Positions 1 to 9,733 of a DNA stretch of 56,878 bases are shown here, in pieces; position 1 is the first letter of the stretch, and every line of letters begins with the position of its first letter. Made by a program: the position numbers and the translations under genes. Source of the DNA: Pantoea conspicua (GTDB taxonomy: Bacteria; Pseudomonadota; Gammaproteobacteria; Enterobacterales; Enterobacteriaceae); contig NZ_MLFN01000020.1 in the NCBI RefSeq assembly GCF_002095315.1, positions 1-56,878 of the forward strand, read 5' to 3'. The notes under the pieces were generated by a model. The model did not search any database. It had not been told where the DNA came from and was given only the letters and a program-made list of their open reading frames with translations.

Positions 1-40
1 CAGCTTCATAACGCTGACGATAGTGATCGAATATATTCAT
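1..40 (-). CDS. prkA: PrkA family serine protein kinase, N-terminal start only (partial)
   Basis: Reading leftward from the ATG at 38-40 gives MNIFDHYRQRYEA, which I recognise as the start of PrkA (YeaG), an AAA+ serine/threonine protein kinase of stress and nitrogen-starved cells. The rest of the gene lies outside the window. A good Shine-Dalgarno (AAAGGAC) lies about 10 bases upstream of the ATG on the minus strand. The neighbour is mipA, as in E. coli, which supports the call even though only 13 codons are visible. In E. coli prkA is followed by yeaH. Confidence 0.85.
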   Translation of the reverse strand, partial: MNIFDHYRQRYEA

Positions 41-128
41 AGCGATGCCCGTCCTTTCGTTTTTAGCACAGGTAAGGAGCGTAATTAGAGGCTCATGCAG
101 CTCCCGGAAGATATTCTCTATTGAGTAC

Positions 129-145
129 AGCAACCCTTATGCCAA
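129..145 (-). promoter_or_regulatory. Candidate sigma-54 (-24/-12) promoter for prkA
   Basis: On the minus strand this site reads TTGGCATAAGGGTTGCT. It fits the sigma-54 consensus YTGGCACGRNNNTTGCW with the invariant GG and GC exactly 10 bases apart, and lies about 90 bases upstream of the prkA start codon and points toward it. The yeaGH operon of E. coli is reported to depend on RpoN under nitrogen starvation, which agrees with this reading. I saw no clear NtrC palindrome further upstream. Confidence 0.6.
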
Positions 146-459
146 CCTGATCAATTTTATCGGGATACACAATTTTACTGGCTACTCTGCTCGTACATAT
201 GGTCTGGTCTTACTTCTAACTGTAGATGGCTTCTAAGAAATTTCCTCCATGGCTGTGGATGAATGAGGGTGAGATCAACAACATAATCAGTCTGAGGTGA
301 GGCCGGTAAGCGCCTCTGATGAGTTAACTTAACGTGATTTTAACCTTTAATGCCACTTTCTACGGCTGGCCGCTGAAAGGATTTCGATATAAGTTAATCC
401 AGTCGCAAAAAAACGTTAGACTTCGTGTTTGATTGTTATATTTATGGAATGAATAAATT

Positions 460-1209
460 GTGAACCAATTCAAACTTAAGGCGCTTGTCGCACTTTTACC
501 TTGTTATTTTCTCTCTGGTGGCGTAAATGCCGCACCCCTCTCGGTCGGGGCTTCAGTGATTTATGCCGAGTCGCCTTATCGTGGCGGTCAGGACCGTTAC
601 CTGCCGGTGCCGGTAATTAATTACGAGGGCGAGAACTTCTGGTTCCGTAGCCTGCAGGGCGGCTACTACCTGTGGAAAGATCCACAGAACCAGCTGTCAC
701 TGACGCTGCTTGGTTCTCCGCAGGAGTACAAACCCAGCGACAACGACCTGGGCGACATGAAAGGGCTGGATAAACGCCGGATGACCCTGATGGCGGGCGC
801 GACATATCGTCACACTGCCGACTGGGGTATTGTCCGTACCGCATTGCTGGGCGACGTGCTGAACAACAGTAACGGCATGATCTGGGATTTAACCTATCTC
901 TATCGCTTTGAAATGGGCGACTTCAGCCTGACGCCGGGCATTGGTGCGATGTGGAACAGTGCCAATCAAAACCGCTATTATTACGGTGTTTCGGGCCATG
1001 AAAGCGCCCGCACCGGCATCAGCCGTTATAATCCGGATGACAGCTGGTCACCTTATGTTGAACTGAGCGCCAGCTATCAGATTTCGACGCAGTGGAACGT
1101 CGGCGTGGTCGGCCGCTATACCCGTTTCGACAGCGAAATCAAAGATAGCCCGATGATCGACAAAAGCGGCCAGGCGACGCTCTGGACCGGCGTCAGTTAC
1201 AACTTCTGA
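460..1209 (+). CDS. mipA: MipA/OmpV family outer-membrane scaffolding protein
   Basis: This 249-residue protein closely resembles MipA (YeaF), an outer-membrane lumen protein that links the transglycosylase MltA to PBP1B in E. coli. A signal peptide runs from residue 1 to about 24, with a hydrophobic stretch and a VNA-A cleavage site. The rest is rich in alternating aromatic residues typical of beta strands and ends in a terminal phenylalanine (SYNF), as outer-membrane barrels do. The GTG at 460 is chosen as start because the nearby ATG codons at 444 and 449 run straight into stops. Length matches the E. coli protein (248). It stands alone and is followed by its own terminator. Confidence 0.9.
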   Translation: MNQFKLKALVALLPCYFLSGGVNAAPLSVGASVIYAESPYRGGQDRYLPVPVINYEGENFWFRSLQGGYYLWKDPQNQLSLTLLGSPQEYKPSDNDLGDMKGLDKRRMTLMAGATYRHTADWGIVRTALLGDVLNNSNGMIWDLTYLYRFEMGDFSLTPGIGAMWNSANQNRYYYGVSGHESARTGISRYNPDDSWSPYVELSASYQISTQWNVGVVGRYTRFDSEIKDSPMIDKSGQATLWTGVSYNF

Positions 1210-1221
1210 TAACGCACAAAA

Positions 1222-1250
1222 AGAGGGCATTCTATGCCCTCTGTTCTTTT
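1222..1250 (+). terminator. Rho-independent terminator of mipA
   Basis: A perfect stem AGAGGGCAT / ATGCCCTCT with a 3-base loop is followed by GTTCTTTT. It starts 13 bases after the mipA stop. An ATG at 1234 lies inside the hairpin, which argues against using it as the start of the next gene. Confidence 0.8.
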
Positions 1251-1281
1251 ATGGGGCCTCGTAACGGGGCGGGGGAACGAA

Positions 1282-2132
1282 ATGCGCAACAGCATGAATT
1301 TTGCCGGCCATAGCGATCTGCCGGTGATCGGTCAGGGCACCTGGTACATGGGCGAGAATTCCGATCAGCGCGCGACGGAAGTCGCTGCACTTCAGCACGG
1401 GCTGGCGTGTGGCCTGCGTCTGATCGATACCGCTGAAATGTACGCTGACGGCGCAGCCGAAGAGGTAGTCGGCGAAGCGTTACGGGGACGCCGTGACCAG
1501 GCGCTGGTGGTGTCGAAAGTTTACCCGTGGAATGCTGGTGAGCACGATGCCATTGAGGCTTGCGAACGTAGCCTGCAACGGCTGAAAACGGACTACCTTG
1601 ATCTCTATCTTCTGCACTGGCGCGGGAATATCCCGCTGCAAGAGACGGTGCGGGCGATGGAACGACTGCAGCAGCAGGGAAAAATCCGCTACTGGGGCGT
1701 TTCTAATTTCGATACCGATGACATGGCTGAACTCTGGGATGAGCGGGCGGGACGCAGTGTGCCACCAATCAGGTGCTTTACCATCTCGGCTCACGGGGCA
1801 TCGAATATGATCTGTTGCCCACCTGCCAGCAGCATGACGTGCCGATCATGGCATATTGTCCGCTGGCGCAGGCCGGACGGCTGCGCGATAGCCTGTTCAG
1901 CGACCCGCAACTGGGTCAGCTTGCACAACAAAAGGGCATCAGCGTGGCCCAGCTCCTGCTTGGCTGGGTGATTCGCCAGCCTGGCGTCATTGCTATCCCT
2001 AAAGCCAGTTCTGTCGCTCACGTAGAGGAAAATGCGGCGGCGCTGAAAGTGGTACTGAGTGTTGATGATCTGACCCTCATCAACCAGCGTTATCCGGCAC
2101 CGCAGCATAAGTTACCGCTCGACGTGGTTTAA
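1282..2132 (+). CDS. yeaE: Aldo/keto reductase YeaE, frameshifted
   Basis: The two halves are both clearly YeaE, an NADPH-dependent aldo/keto reductase with methylglyoxal reductase activity in E. coli. The first part (1282 to about 1750) carries the GQGTWYMGE start and the catalytic aspartate, tyrosine and lysine of the family ([18 protein letters not shown]). The second part continues from [14 protein letters not shown] to the stop in another frame. One G appears to be missing in the GGG run at 1749-1751; restoring it gives a continuous 283-residue protein against 284 in E. coli. The ATG at 1282 is preferred over the ATG at 1234, which lies in the mipA terminator. The tail overlaps the yeaD tail by four bases. 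Confidence 0.88.
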
Positions 2133-3025
2133 GCCTTAACCGCGTCGCCGCTGAGCTTTTTCTTCAGGCGAAAGGTGGTTGCCAGGCGGGCGGGTTTTTC
2201 GCCTGCACTGCGCAGCGGCTTATTGATGCGCGCTGTCTCAACGCAAACCATGGTCTTATAACCTTCATTCGGCATATCGGCCATGCTGCAGGAGAGCTCG
2301 ACCCCAGGATTCCACGTCACGACGTCACTGTGATGGTGGTGATAGACCTCAATCTGGCGCTGTGAAGCCGGATCGTTAATCACCGAGCAATCTTCAGCTG
2401 CGGTAAAAATGCGATCGATCCGGCCCGGATAGCGTTGTCTGCCGTTGCTGCTGCCGATCTCACCCTGATTGACCTTGTCGATGTAGGTCTCACCCAGGCC
2501 CGACACTTCAATGCCGCTGATATCGCTGACGGTAAAATAGCTGTGCAGGGCAGCGGTGGCTTCAAAATCACCATGCGCTTCCAGTTCAATCTCACAGTGC
2601 TGACCCAGCCGGAAGCGGGCAATGAGGGTGAACTCATGCGGCCACAGCTTCAGCGTCTGAGGATTACTTTCCAGCACCAGCGTTAGCATCACGCCATCTT
2701 CATTTTCATCATGGGCTGACAGCGTCCACGGTTGATTGCGGGCAAAACCGTGTGCCGGTTCACCTGCCGGACCAAACCACGGCCAGCAGATCGGTACGCC
2801 GCCGCGGATCGCTTTGCCGGGCGAAAACAGACTCTTATCGCTGAGCCACAGAACCGGTTGCTCACCGCTGGGCTGCCAGGCAATCAGGTGGGCACCCTGC
2901 AGCGTAATGGCTGCACGCACTTTCGGATGACTGACAATAATCGCCGGCAGTTCACCAACCTGACGCTGTGAGAGGTAAGGGGAGATTTGTGTGATGACCG
3001 GCAGAGAAAACAGTTTATCTTGCAT
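2129..3025 (-). CDS. yeaD: Glucose-6-phosphate 1-epimerase (D-hexose-6-phosphate mutarotase)
   Basis: The 298-residue protein matches YeaD, which interconverts the alpha and beta anomers of glucose-6-phosphate and belongs to the aldose-1-epimerase fold. Characteristic blocks are QGAHLIAWQP near residue 45, IRGGVPICWPWFGP near residue 75, HGFARNQPW near 92 and the late EGYKTMVCVETA stretch. The start is supported by a Shine-Dalgarno AAGGAA about 7 bases upstream. It lies just downstream of gapA on the same strand, past the gapA terminator, as in E. coli. Convergent with yeaE. Confidence 0.93.
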   Translation of the reverse strand: MQDKLFSLPVITQISPYLSQRQVGELPAIIVSHPKVRAAITLQGAHLIAWQPSGEQPVLWLSDKSLFSPGKAIRGGVPICWPWFGPAGEPAHGFARNQPWTLSAHDENEDGVMLTLVLESNPQTLKLWPHEFTLIARFRLGQHCEIELEAHGDFEATAALHSYFTVSDISGIEVSGLGETYIDKVNQGEIGSSNGRQRYPGRIDRIFTAAEDCSVINDPASQRQIEVYHHHHSDVVTWNPGVELSCSMADMPNEGYKTMVCVETARINKPLRSAGEKPARLATTFRLKKKLSGDAVKA

Positions 3026-3049
3026 GTTCGATTCCTTCCTGAGCGGATC

Positions 3050-3076
3050 AAAAAAAGGGCGACCGAAGTCGCCCTT
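3050..3076 (-). terminator. Rho-independent terminator of gapA
   Basis: On the minus strand AAGGGCGAC, a stable TTCG tetraloop and GTCGCCCTT are followed by a T run. It lies between the gapA stop (3100) and yeaD (start 3025), so yeaD is probably expressed by read-through or its own promoter. Confidence 0.88.
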
Positions 3077-3099
3077 ATTCTCAATGATGTCTGGCTGCC

Positions 3100-4110
<1,011 letters not shown>

Positions 4111-4305
4111 CTATTTGTTAGTGAATAAAAGGTTGCCTGTAAAATTACAAAAACCTTACCAGGCGTCAAGCGGAATCGTGTCAATTGTTGCGACAAATCA
4201 ATTCGCCTGAAAGGAATTATTCGATGCGCAACCGCTTGCGTACCGCCAATTGTATCGCGCTTCGTTTAATCAATCGCCGAATATATAGGGATGCCCCGGA
4301 TAAAA

Positions 4306-4321
4306 GGTGATCGAAGTCACA
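4306..4321. promoter_or_regulatory. CRP-like site in the gapA-msrB intergenic region
   Basis: GGTGATCGAAGTCACA matches the CRP consensus TGTGA-N6-TCACA at nine of ten fixed positions. It lies about 208 bases upstream of the gapA start and 121 upstream of msrB. E. coli gapA is known to have CRP-dependent transcription, so gapA is the likely target. The site is seen; its use is inferred. Confidence 0.45.
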
Positions 4322-4441
4322 AATCCGGGTTGTGAGAGTCGGACTGAAAGGGTGAGCACGAAAAAAGACCCGTCTTATGTTGATCATTTGTTAGAATAGT
4401 AGTCGAAATTTTCAGATTGGCACCCTTCCGGAATCTTAAAA

Positions 4442-4853
4442 ATGGCTAAAGACACCGCACCCGAAGCAAAAAATTTCGCAGCTGACAGAAATGCAGCGTT
4501 ATGTTACCCAGCATCGCGGAACGGAGCCGCCTTACAGTGGCGCACTGCTGCACAACAAACAGGAAGGCATTTATCACTGCCTGGTCTGTAATGCGCCGCT
4601 GTTTCTGTCAGAGACTAAATATGATTCAGGTTGTGGCTGGCCGAGCTTTTACCAGCCGGTGAGCGACGACGCGATTCGTTATATTGAAGATGACTCACAC
4701 GGCATGCAGCGCATTGAAATCCGCTGTGGTCAGTGTGATGCGCATCTGGGACATGTCTTCCCGGATGGCCCACAGCCTACCGGCGAACGCTATTGTGTTA
4801 ACTCTGCCTCATTGAATTTCACCGATGAGCAGGGTGAGCAGACGAAAGGATAA
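4442..4853 (+). CDS. msrB: Peptide-methionine (R)-S-oxide reductase MsrB, frameshifted near the start
   Basis: MsrB reduces the R form of methionine sulfoxide in proteins. The zinc-binding cysteine pairs (CLVC and CGQC) and the catalytic RYCVNSASL motif are present, as is the [11 protein letters not shown] block. The frame that carries them has no start codon before the internal ATG at 4491, which would remove about 17 residues. Reading from the ATG at 4442 gives [10 protein letters not shown] and then shifts frame in an A run at 4468-4473. Removing one A joins it to [12 protein letters not shown] and gives 136 residues, against 137 in E. coli. I therefore infer one extra A, probably a sequence error. 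yeaC follows after 5 bases. Confidence 0.85.
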
Positions 4854-4858
4854 GTGCG

Positions 4859-5140
4859 ATGAAGCAGCAACTGGAAGCGATGCTCGCCGCGATGACGCCA
4901 GAAGTCTACCAGCGACTGGCGACAGCGGTTGAGATTGGTAAATGGCCGGATGGCGTAGCGCTGACGCCGGAGCAACGTGAAAACTGCCTGCAGCTGGTCA
5001 TGCTGTGGCAGGCGCGGCATAACGATAGCCCGCAACACATGACCATTGGCAAGGGCGGCGAAATGGTGACGAAGTCAAAAAAAGAGCTCAAAGAAGAGTT
5101 TGGTATCGATTCGGACGTCACCCGCATTCAGCTGCACTGA
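4859..5140 (+). CDS. yeaC: YeaC family protein (DUF1315)
   Basis: This 93-residue protein matches E. coli YeaC, of unknown function. The conserved core is MTPEVYQRL near residue 12 and the block WPDGVALTPEQRENCLQL, then a charged lysine-rich stretch (KSKKELKEEFGI). There is no signal peptide or membrane segment, so it is probably cytosolic. A Shine-Dalgarno (AAGGA) lies inside the end of msrB and the gap is only 5 bases, so the two genes are co-transcribed and probably translationally linked, as in E. coli. Confidence 0.88.
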   Translation: MKQQLEAMLAAMTPEVYQRLATAVEIGKWPDGVALTPEQRENCLQLVMLWQARHNDSPQHMTIGKGGEMVTKSKKELKEEFGIDSDVTRIQLH

Positions 5141-5209
5141 GTGAGCCGGGTCACCAGTAACGGCTGACCCGCACTTCCGGGTAAAAAAGGTGGCATAACG
5201 CCAGCTTTT

Positions 5210-5818
5210 TCATATCAGAATCGCGCCCTGCGCCATCATTTGTGCGAGGGCGATCTCGCTATCCTCAGGATTCAGATTCACCCCGCGACAGCCTTCTTTT
5301 ACCACCTCAACGTGATAGCCCAGCTCCAGCGCATCCAGCACGCTGTATTTCACACAGTAATCGGTCGCCAGCCCCAGCATCACCAGATGGGTAATGTCGC
5401 GTTCGCGCAGCCAGCTATCGAGTTCGGTTTTACGGCGATGGCCGTTATCGAAAAAGGCGCTGTAACTGTCCACGTCCTGATCCTGGCCTTTATGGAAGAT
5501 CGCATCGAACAGGCTGCGATCCAGCCTGGGATGGAAGTCAGCACCGGCCGATCCCTGAATACCGTGGTCGGGCCACCAGATTTGTGCCAGGCCATTCAAT
5601 TCGCCGAGCATATAGACCGGTTCGCCAGACACCGAGGCAAAACTACCGTGATCGGCCGGATGCCAGTCCTGCAGCGCCACCACACATTCCCCGTTCTGAT
5701 GAAAGGTGCGGGCATAACGATTGGCGATGTCAACGGTCTGGTCGCCTTCGTGGACAGCCATCGGGCCGCCAGGGCAAAAATCATTCTGGATATCAATAAT
5801 GATGAGTGCGCGTTTCAT
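5210..5818 (-). CDS. pncA: Nicotinamidase (bifunctional nicotinamidase/pyrazinamidase)
   Basis: PncA hydrolyses nicotinamide to nicotinate in NAD salvage. The catalytic triad of the isochorismatase-like family is visible: D9 (IIDIQNDF), K110 (FHKG) and C155 (ATDYCVKY). The metal-binding residues D51, H53 and H85 are also in place. The protein has 202 residues, about ten fewer at the C-terminus than E. coli PncA (213), but nothing essential is lost. It lies 16 bases downstream of ansA on the same strand, so the two form an operon as in E. coli. Confidence 0.93.
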   Translation of the reverse strand: MKRALIIIDIQNDFCPGGPMAVHEGDQTVDIANRYARTFHQNGECVVALQDWHPADHGSFASVSGEPVYMLGELNGLAQIWWPDHGIQGSAGADFHPRLDRSLFDAIFHKGQDQDVDSYSAFFDNGHRRKTELDSWLRERDITHLVMLGLATDYCVKYSVLDALELGYHVEVVKEGCRGVNLNPEDSEIALAQMMAQGAILI

Positions 5819-5834
5819 TACAAGTCGCTCCGTC

Positions 5835-6848
5835 TCAGTCTTCTGTCAGTTCGCCGCGCAAATTTTGCTGCATTTTGCCACGTATTTCATCGGCAGAGAG
5901 GTTCTGGCTGAGTAAAAAGTGCAGCTTCGTCAGTGCTGCCTCAACTGTCAGATCCGAACCGCTGATGACGCCAGCATGCTCAAGCGCATTGCCGGTCGCG
6001 TAGCCGCCCATATTAACCTTGCCCGAAATACACTGCGTCAGATTAACGACCACAATCCCGCGCTGGCTGGCCTGCTGGAGTTCTGCCAGAAACTCGGCGT
6101 TTTGCGGCGCATTACCGACACCGTAAGAGCGCAGAATCAGCGCCTTAACAGGCTGACGCAGGAAGTTGCGCACCACATCCGCCGAGATGCCGGGATAGAG
6201 GGTGACGACGCCAATCGGCTGCGGCGTAATAGTGTGAACAATCAGTTCGCCCTGACCCTGTGGCGCGGCCGGCGTATTCAGGCGGCGGATATGAATACCG
6301 GCTTCCAGCAGTGCAGAGAGGTTAGGTGAGGCAAAAGCGTTAAAGCCATCGGCATGCGCTTTGGTGGTTCGGTTGCCACGATAGAGCGTATTGTTGAAAA
6401 ACAGCGAGACTTCGCTGATTGGATAATTCGCCGCGACATAGAGTGAGTTCAATAAGTTCTGCTGCCCATCAGAACGCAGCTCTGCCAGCGGAATCTGCGA
6501 GCCGGTGACGATAACCGGTTTAGCCAGATTCTCCAGCATAAAGGAGAGAGCGGACGCGGTAAACGCCATGGTATCGGTGCCATGCAGAATCACAAAACCA
6601 TCGTAGCGTTCGTAGTTCTGACGAATATCTTCGGCGATTGACTGCCAGTCCTGCGGCGTCATATCGGAAGAGTCGATCAGTGGCTGATACTCATGGATGG
6701 TGAAATCGGGCATTTCGGGGCGGTGGAACTCCGGCATGTTAGCCAGCTGCTGCTGCAGATGACCCGAGACCGGAATATACCCCTGCGCCGAGCGCTGCAT
6801 ACCAATGGTACCGCCAGTGTAGGCTACGTAGATGTTTTTCTTTTGCAT
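5835..6848 (-). CDS. ansA: L-asparaginase 1 (cytoplasmic)
   Basis: AnsA hydrolyses L-asparagine to aspartate and ammonia in the cytoplasm. The first catalytic motif YTGGTIG puts the nucleophile at T14, and the second, LHGTDTMAFTASAL, holds the catalytic threonine-aspartate pair near residue 91; the lysine of TTKAHADG completes the site. The open frame starts at 6917, but the ATG at 6846-6848 (MQKKNIYVAYTGG) is the family start and gives 337 residues, against 338 in E. coli. There is no signal peptide, which separates it from the periplasmic AnsB. pncA follows in the same operon. Confidence 0.95.
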   Translation of the reverse strand: MQKKNIYVAYTGGTIGMQRSAQGYIPVSGHLQQQLANMPEFHRPEMPDFTIHEYQPLIDSSDMTPQDWQSIAEDIRQNYERYDGFVILHGTDTMAFTASALSFMLENLAKPVIVTGSQIPLAELRSDGQQNLLNSLYVAANYPISEVSLFFNNTLYRGNRTTKAHADGFNAFASPNLSALLEAGIHIRRLNTPAAPQGQGELIVHTITPQPIGVVTLYPGISADVVRNFLRQPVKALILRSYGVGNAPQNAEFLAELQQASQRGIVVVNLTQCISGKVNMGGYATGNALEHAGVISGSDLTVEAALTKLHFLLSQNLSADEIRGKMQQNLRGELTED

Positions 6849-6903
6849 CAGAGAACTCAGACTTGCCGTAAAACGCGCAGTATAAGGGGAATGACGAGGA
6901 AAT

Positions 6904-6928
6904 GCAGCCCGACCCATGGCCGGGCTGC
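6904..6928 (-). terminator. Possible terminator hairpin after sppA
   Basis: An 8-base stem GCAGCCCG / CGGGCTGC with a 9-base loop follows the sppA stop on the minus strand. The following sequence (ATTTCC) is a poor T run, so it may be a weak terminator or a processing hairpin upstream of ansA. Confidence 0.4.
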
Positions 6929-6949
6929 GAGGTTTATCGCACTGTTGAC

Positions 6950-8812
6950 TTACCGCACGTCACCGCAGTTCAGGCAGAAGGCATACCGGTTTTGCGGATC
7001 GTTGAGGTGATCGAACAGCCCTGGCTGCGCTTTCATCTCGCTCATCACATCCAGCATCGGCGCCGGTAGCCAGGCTTTCAGCGGATCCGGCAACACGGCG
7101 CGAATCGAGGCATTCATCTGGTTCAGCATCATATCTAAGAAACCCGGGGCATCCTGATACCAGCTCAGCTGCGGTTTGCTGACCTTCGCCAGCTCTCCGG
7201 CTTTCTTCACTGCATCGTCAAAGTCACCCAGCGCATCGACCAGACCATTGGCTTTGGCGTCGCTCCCGGTCCAGACGTGACCCTGCGCAATGGTGTCGAT
7301 CTGCTCCGGCGTCTTGTTGCGTGACTTCGCCACCAGACCCACAAAGTTGCGATAACCATTTTCGATGGTCAGCTGCATCAGTTGCTGAACTTCGGTTGGC
7401 AACGCTTTGGTGGTGGAAATATCCGCCAGCGGCGAGGTGGCGACACCGTCGGTGTGCACCCCAATTGCATCCAGGCTGTTTTCCAGCGTATTGATCACAC
7501 CGAAAATACCGATAGAGCCGGTCAGGGTGCTCGGGTTAGCCACGATGTAGTTAGCGGGTGTCGAAATCCAGTAGCCTCCAGAGGCAGCCATACCGCCCAT
7601 TGAAACCACGATTGGTTTACCGGCGGCATGTGCGGCCGCCAGCTCTTCACGAATCGCTTCGGACGCCGTCACGCTTCCGCCTGGGCTGTTCACCCGCAGA
7701 ATGATGGCTTTAATTTTCGGATCGAGACGCGCATCGCGGATCTGTGCGGCAGTGGTATCCCCCCCGACGTTACCGGGCGTCTCTTCACCGTCCATGATCG
7801 CACCACTGGCCAGTACCACAGCAATGTTGCCATCCTGCTGCGCTGAGGCCGGTTTGACCGCGTAGTCGTAGATGCTGACGCTGCGATAATCGTTGCTCTG
7901 CTTATCCAGGCCAAAAGTTTTCACCAGCTCCTGATCGGCGGCCGCACGGGAACCCAGCACATCCACCAGCTTGTTATCCAGCGCGTACTGCGCGGTATCG
8001 CCCTTAACGGCGTTCAGTCCGGCAATCACCGCCGCCGCACCCGGGAACAGTTGTTCAGGCGTAATCTGACGATTAGCTGATACGGTATTCAGGTAGTTCT
8101 GCCACAGCTGACCCACCCAGCGGCTATCCGCATCGCGGGCAGCAGGTGACATATCATCACGCAGGAACGGCTCTACTGCGGATTTATAGGTCCCGACCCG
8201 GAACACATGGGAGGTGACTTTCAGTTTTTCCAGCAAGGTTTTGTAATAGAGGCCGTTGGTGGCAAATCCGTGCAGATCGACCGTGCCCTGCGGCGACAGG
8301 TAGATTTTGCTGGCGTAGCTGGCGAGATAATATTGCGCCTGGCTGTAGCTGTCGCCCAGCGCATAAATCGGTTTGCCGCTGTCGCGGAATTCACGCAGCG
8401 CTTTACCGACATACTGCAGCGAAGGCTGATCGCCACCGGCAAAGTCGCGTAAATCCAGCACCATACCTTTGATGTTGCTGTCCGTTTTGGCCTGACGGAT
8501 CGCATCGACCACGTCAAACAGCGAATTTTCCTGCAGGCGGTCACTGCTGGCACCCAGCAACTGGCGGCCAATTTTGCTCAGGCGATTGCTGACCGAGGGT
8601 TTATCCACCAGCACGCCGCTGAGATCGACCCGCAGCGCACCTTGTTGCAAGGGCGCCGAACTGCTGCCCGAACCGCTGACCTGCAACCAGATGCCGACAC
8701 CTGCCACAATTAACAAAATCAGGAAAATATTCAGGATGAATTCCCTGACAAAATTTAATACCCGCCAGGTCCAGCGAAACAGACCTGCAATTATTCGCCA
8801 CAATGTGCGCAT
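6950..8812 (-). CDS. sppA: Signal peptide peptidase A (protease IV)
   Basis: SppA is an inner-membrane S49 serine protease that degrades cleaved signal peptides. One membrane segment lies near residues 18-45 ([16 protein letters not shown]). The duplicated S49 fold provides the general-base lysine in [10 protein letters not shown] and the nucleophile serine in [11 protein letters not shown]. The C-terminus [16 protein letters not shown] is family-typical. The ATG at 8810-8812 is chosen because GGAGAG lies 4 bases upstream, giving 620 residues (618 in E. coli); the ATG at 8830 has no good ribosome-binding site. Divergent from ydjA. Confidence 0.95.
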   Translation of the reverse strand: MRTLWRIIAGLFRWTWRVLNFVREFILNIFLILLIVAGVGIWLQVSGSGSSSAPLQQGALRVDLSGVLVDKPSVSNRLSKIGRQLLGASSDRLQENSLFDVVDAIRQAKTDSNIKGMVLDLRDFAGGDQPSLQYVGKALREFRDSGKPIYALGDSYSQAQYYLASYASKIYLSPQGTVDLHGFATNGLYYKTLLEKLKVTSHVFRVGTYKSAVEPFLRDDMSPAARDADSRWVGQLWQNYLNTVSANRQITPEQLFPGAAAVIAGLNAVKGDTAQYALDNKLVDVLGSRAAADQELVKTFGLDKQSNDYRSVSIYDYAVKPASAQQDGNIAVVLASGAIMDGEETPGNVGGDTTAAQIRDARLDPKIKAIILRVNSPGGSVTASEAIREELAAAHAAGKPIVVSMGGMAASGGYWISTPANYIVANPSTLTGSIGIFGVINTLENSLDAIGVHTDGVATSPLADISTTKALPTEVQQLMQLTIENGYRNFVGLVAKSRNKTPEQIDTIAQGHVWTGSDAKANGLVDALGDFDDAVKKAGELAKVSKPQLSWYQDAPGFLDMMLNQMNASIRAVLPDPLKAWLPAPMLDVMSEMKAQPGLFDHLNDPQNRYAFCLNCGDVR

Positions 8813-8986
8813 CAGACTCTCCATATTCATGTAGCCGGAAGTGGCCGCCGCGCGTACCAGGCTTCCCCGACGAGCTCATCCTAAAGAGCAGCGTGCTAAA
8901 AGTCAGCAGGAATTCACCGCCGACTGTTACAAAAAATCTGCCTGTGCCAGGATTACTGCAACATTAATGCGATCGGGAGAAAAAAC

Positions 8987-9538
8987 ATGGATGCACTGGA
9001 GTTACTGGTTAACCGTCGTTCGGCGTCACGTCTGACCGAACCGGCACCCGCCGGCGAGGCGCTGGAAAATATTCTGCGCGCCGGTATGCGCGCACCGGAT
9101 CACGGCACGCTGCAACCCTGGCGCTTTATTATTGTTGAGGGTGAGGGGCGCGATCGGCTGAGTCAGCTGCTGGAGCAGGCGGCACGCGATAAGCAACTGG
9201 ATGAGAAGGCGATTAACAAGGCCAGTCAGTCGCCGTTTCGTGCTCCGATGATCATCACTGTGGTGGCGCACTGTGAACCGCACCCGAAAGTGCCGCGCTG
9301 GGAGCAGATCGCCTCAGCCAGCTGTGCCGTGATGGCAATGCAGATGGCTGCGGCCGCGCAGGGATACAACGGTATCTGGCGCAGCGGCCCCTGGACTGAC
9401 GACGCGGCGGTGCGTCAGGCATTTGGCTGCCGGGAGCAGGATGCCATTGTCGGCTTCCTCTATTTAGGCACGCCACAGCTCAAGTCCAGCACCACGGTAC
9501 TGCCGCCCGACACCGCGCCTTTCGTCAGCTACTTCTGA
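8987..9538 (+). CDS. ydjA: Nitroreductase family NAD(P)H oxidoreductase YdjA
   Basis: This is a minimal FMN-binding nitroreductase of 183 residues, the same length as E. coli YdjA. The FMN phosphate contacts of the family lie in the NRRSASRL start (residues 8-15), the [13 protein letters not shown] stretch (about 35-47) and the C-terminal [11 protein letters not shown]. The physiological substrate is not known. There is no signal peptide. It follows divergently after sppA, as in E. coli, but the next gene is topB: selD is absent. Confidence 0.92.
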   Translation: MDALELLVNRRSASRLTEPAPAGEALENILRAGMRAPDHGTLQPWRFIIVEGEGRDRLSQLLEQAARDKQLDEKAINKASQSPFRAPMIITVVAHCEPHPKVPRWEQIASASCAVMAMQMAAAAQGYNGIWRSGPWTDDAAVRQAFGCREQDAIVGFLYLGTPQLKSSTTVLPPDTAPFVSYF

Positions 9539-9733
9539 CCCTGATCTTTTCCCACCATGCAGGGCATTTTCTGGCCCTGCTGATTGAACGGTTCCTGTGC
9601 GAATGATCGCTAACCCAGCCCGTGATGCTTACGCCAGACGCCTTGCCAGGCTAACATAGCCGCCATGATTGCAGCCGACAGCTAACAATCGGTTATCCCC
9701 GTTATTCCCTGATGTTAAGGATTACCTGATTCA
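9539..9733. other. ydjA-topB intergenic region lacking selD; one hairpin
   Basis: These 195 bases hold a 7-base-stem hairpin GCAGGGC / GCCCTGC at 9559-9580, with no clear T run after it. In E. coli this position is occupied by selD (selenophosphate synthase). I see no selD motif or remnant in any frame. Confidence 0.6.

Noticed and set aside
45..236. 63-codon plus-strand ORF at the left edge
   Set aside because: It overlaps the prkA promoter region, has no ribosome-binding site and resembles nothing.
1234..1281. N-terminal extension of yeaE from the ATG at 1234
   Set aside because: The ATG lies inside the mipA terminator hairpin and the added residues have no similarity to YeaE.
5240..5911. 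223-codon ORF antisense to pncA and the end of ansA
   Set aside because: Both genes are certain, and the frame crosses their boundary.
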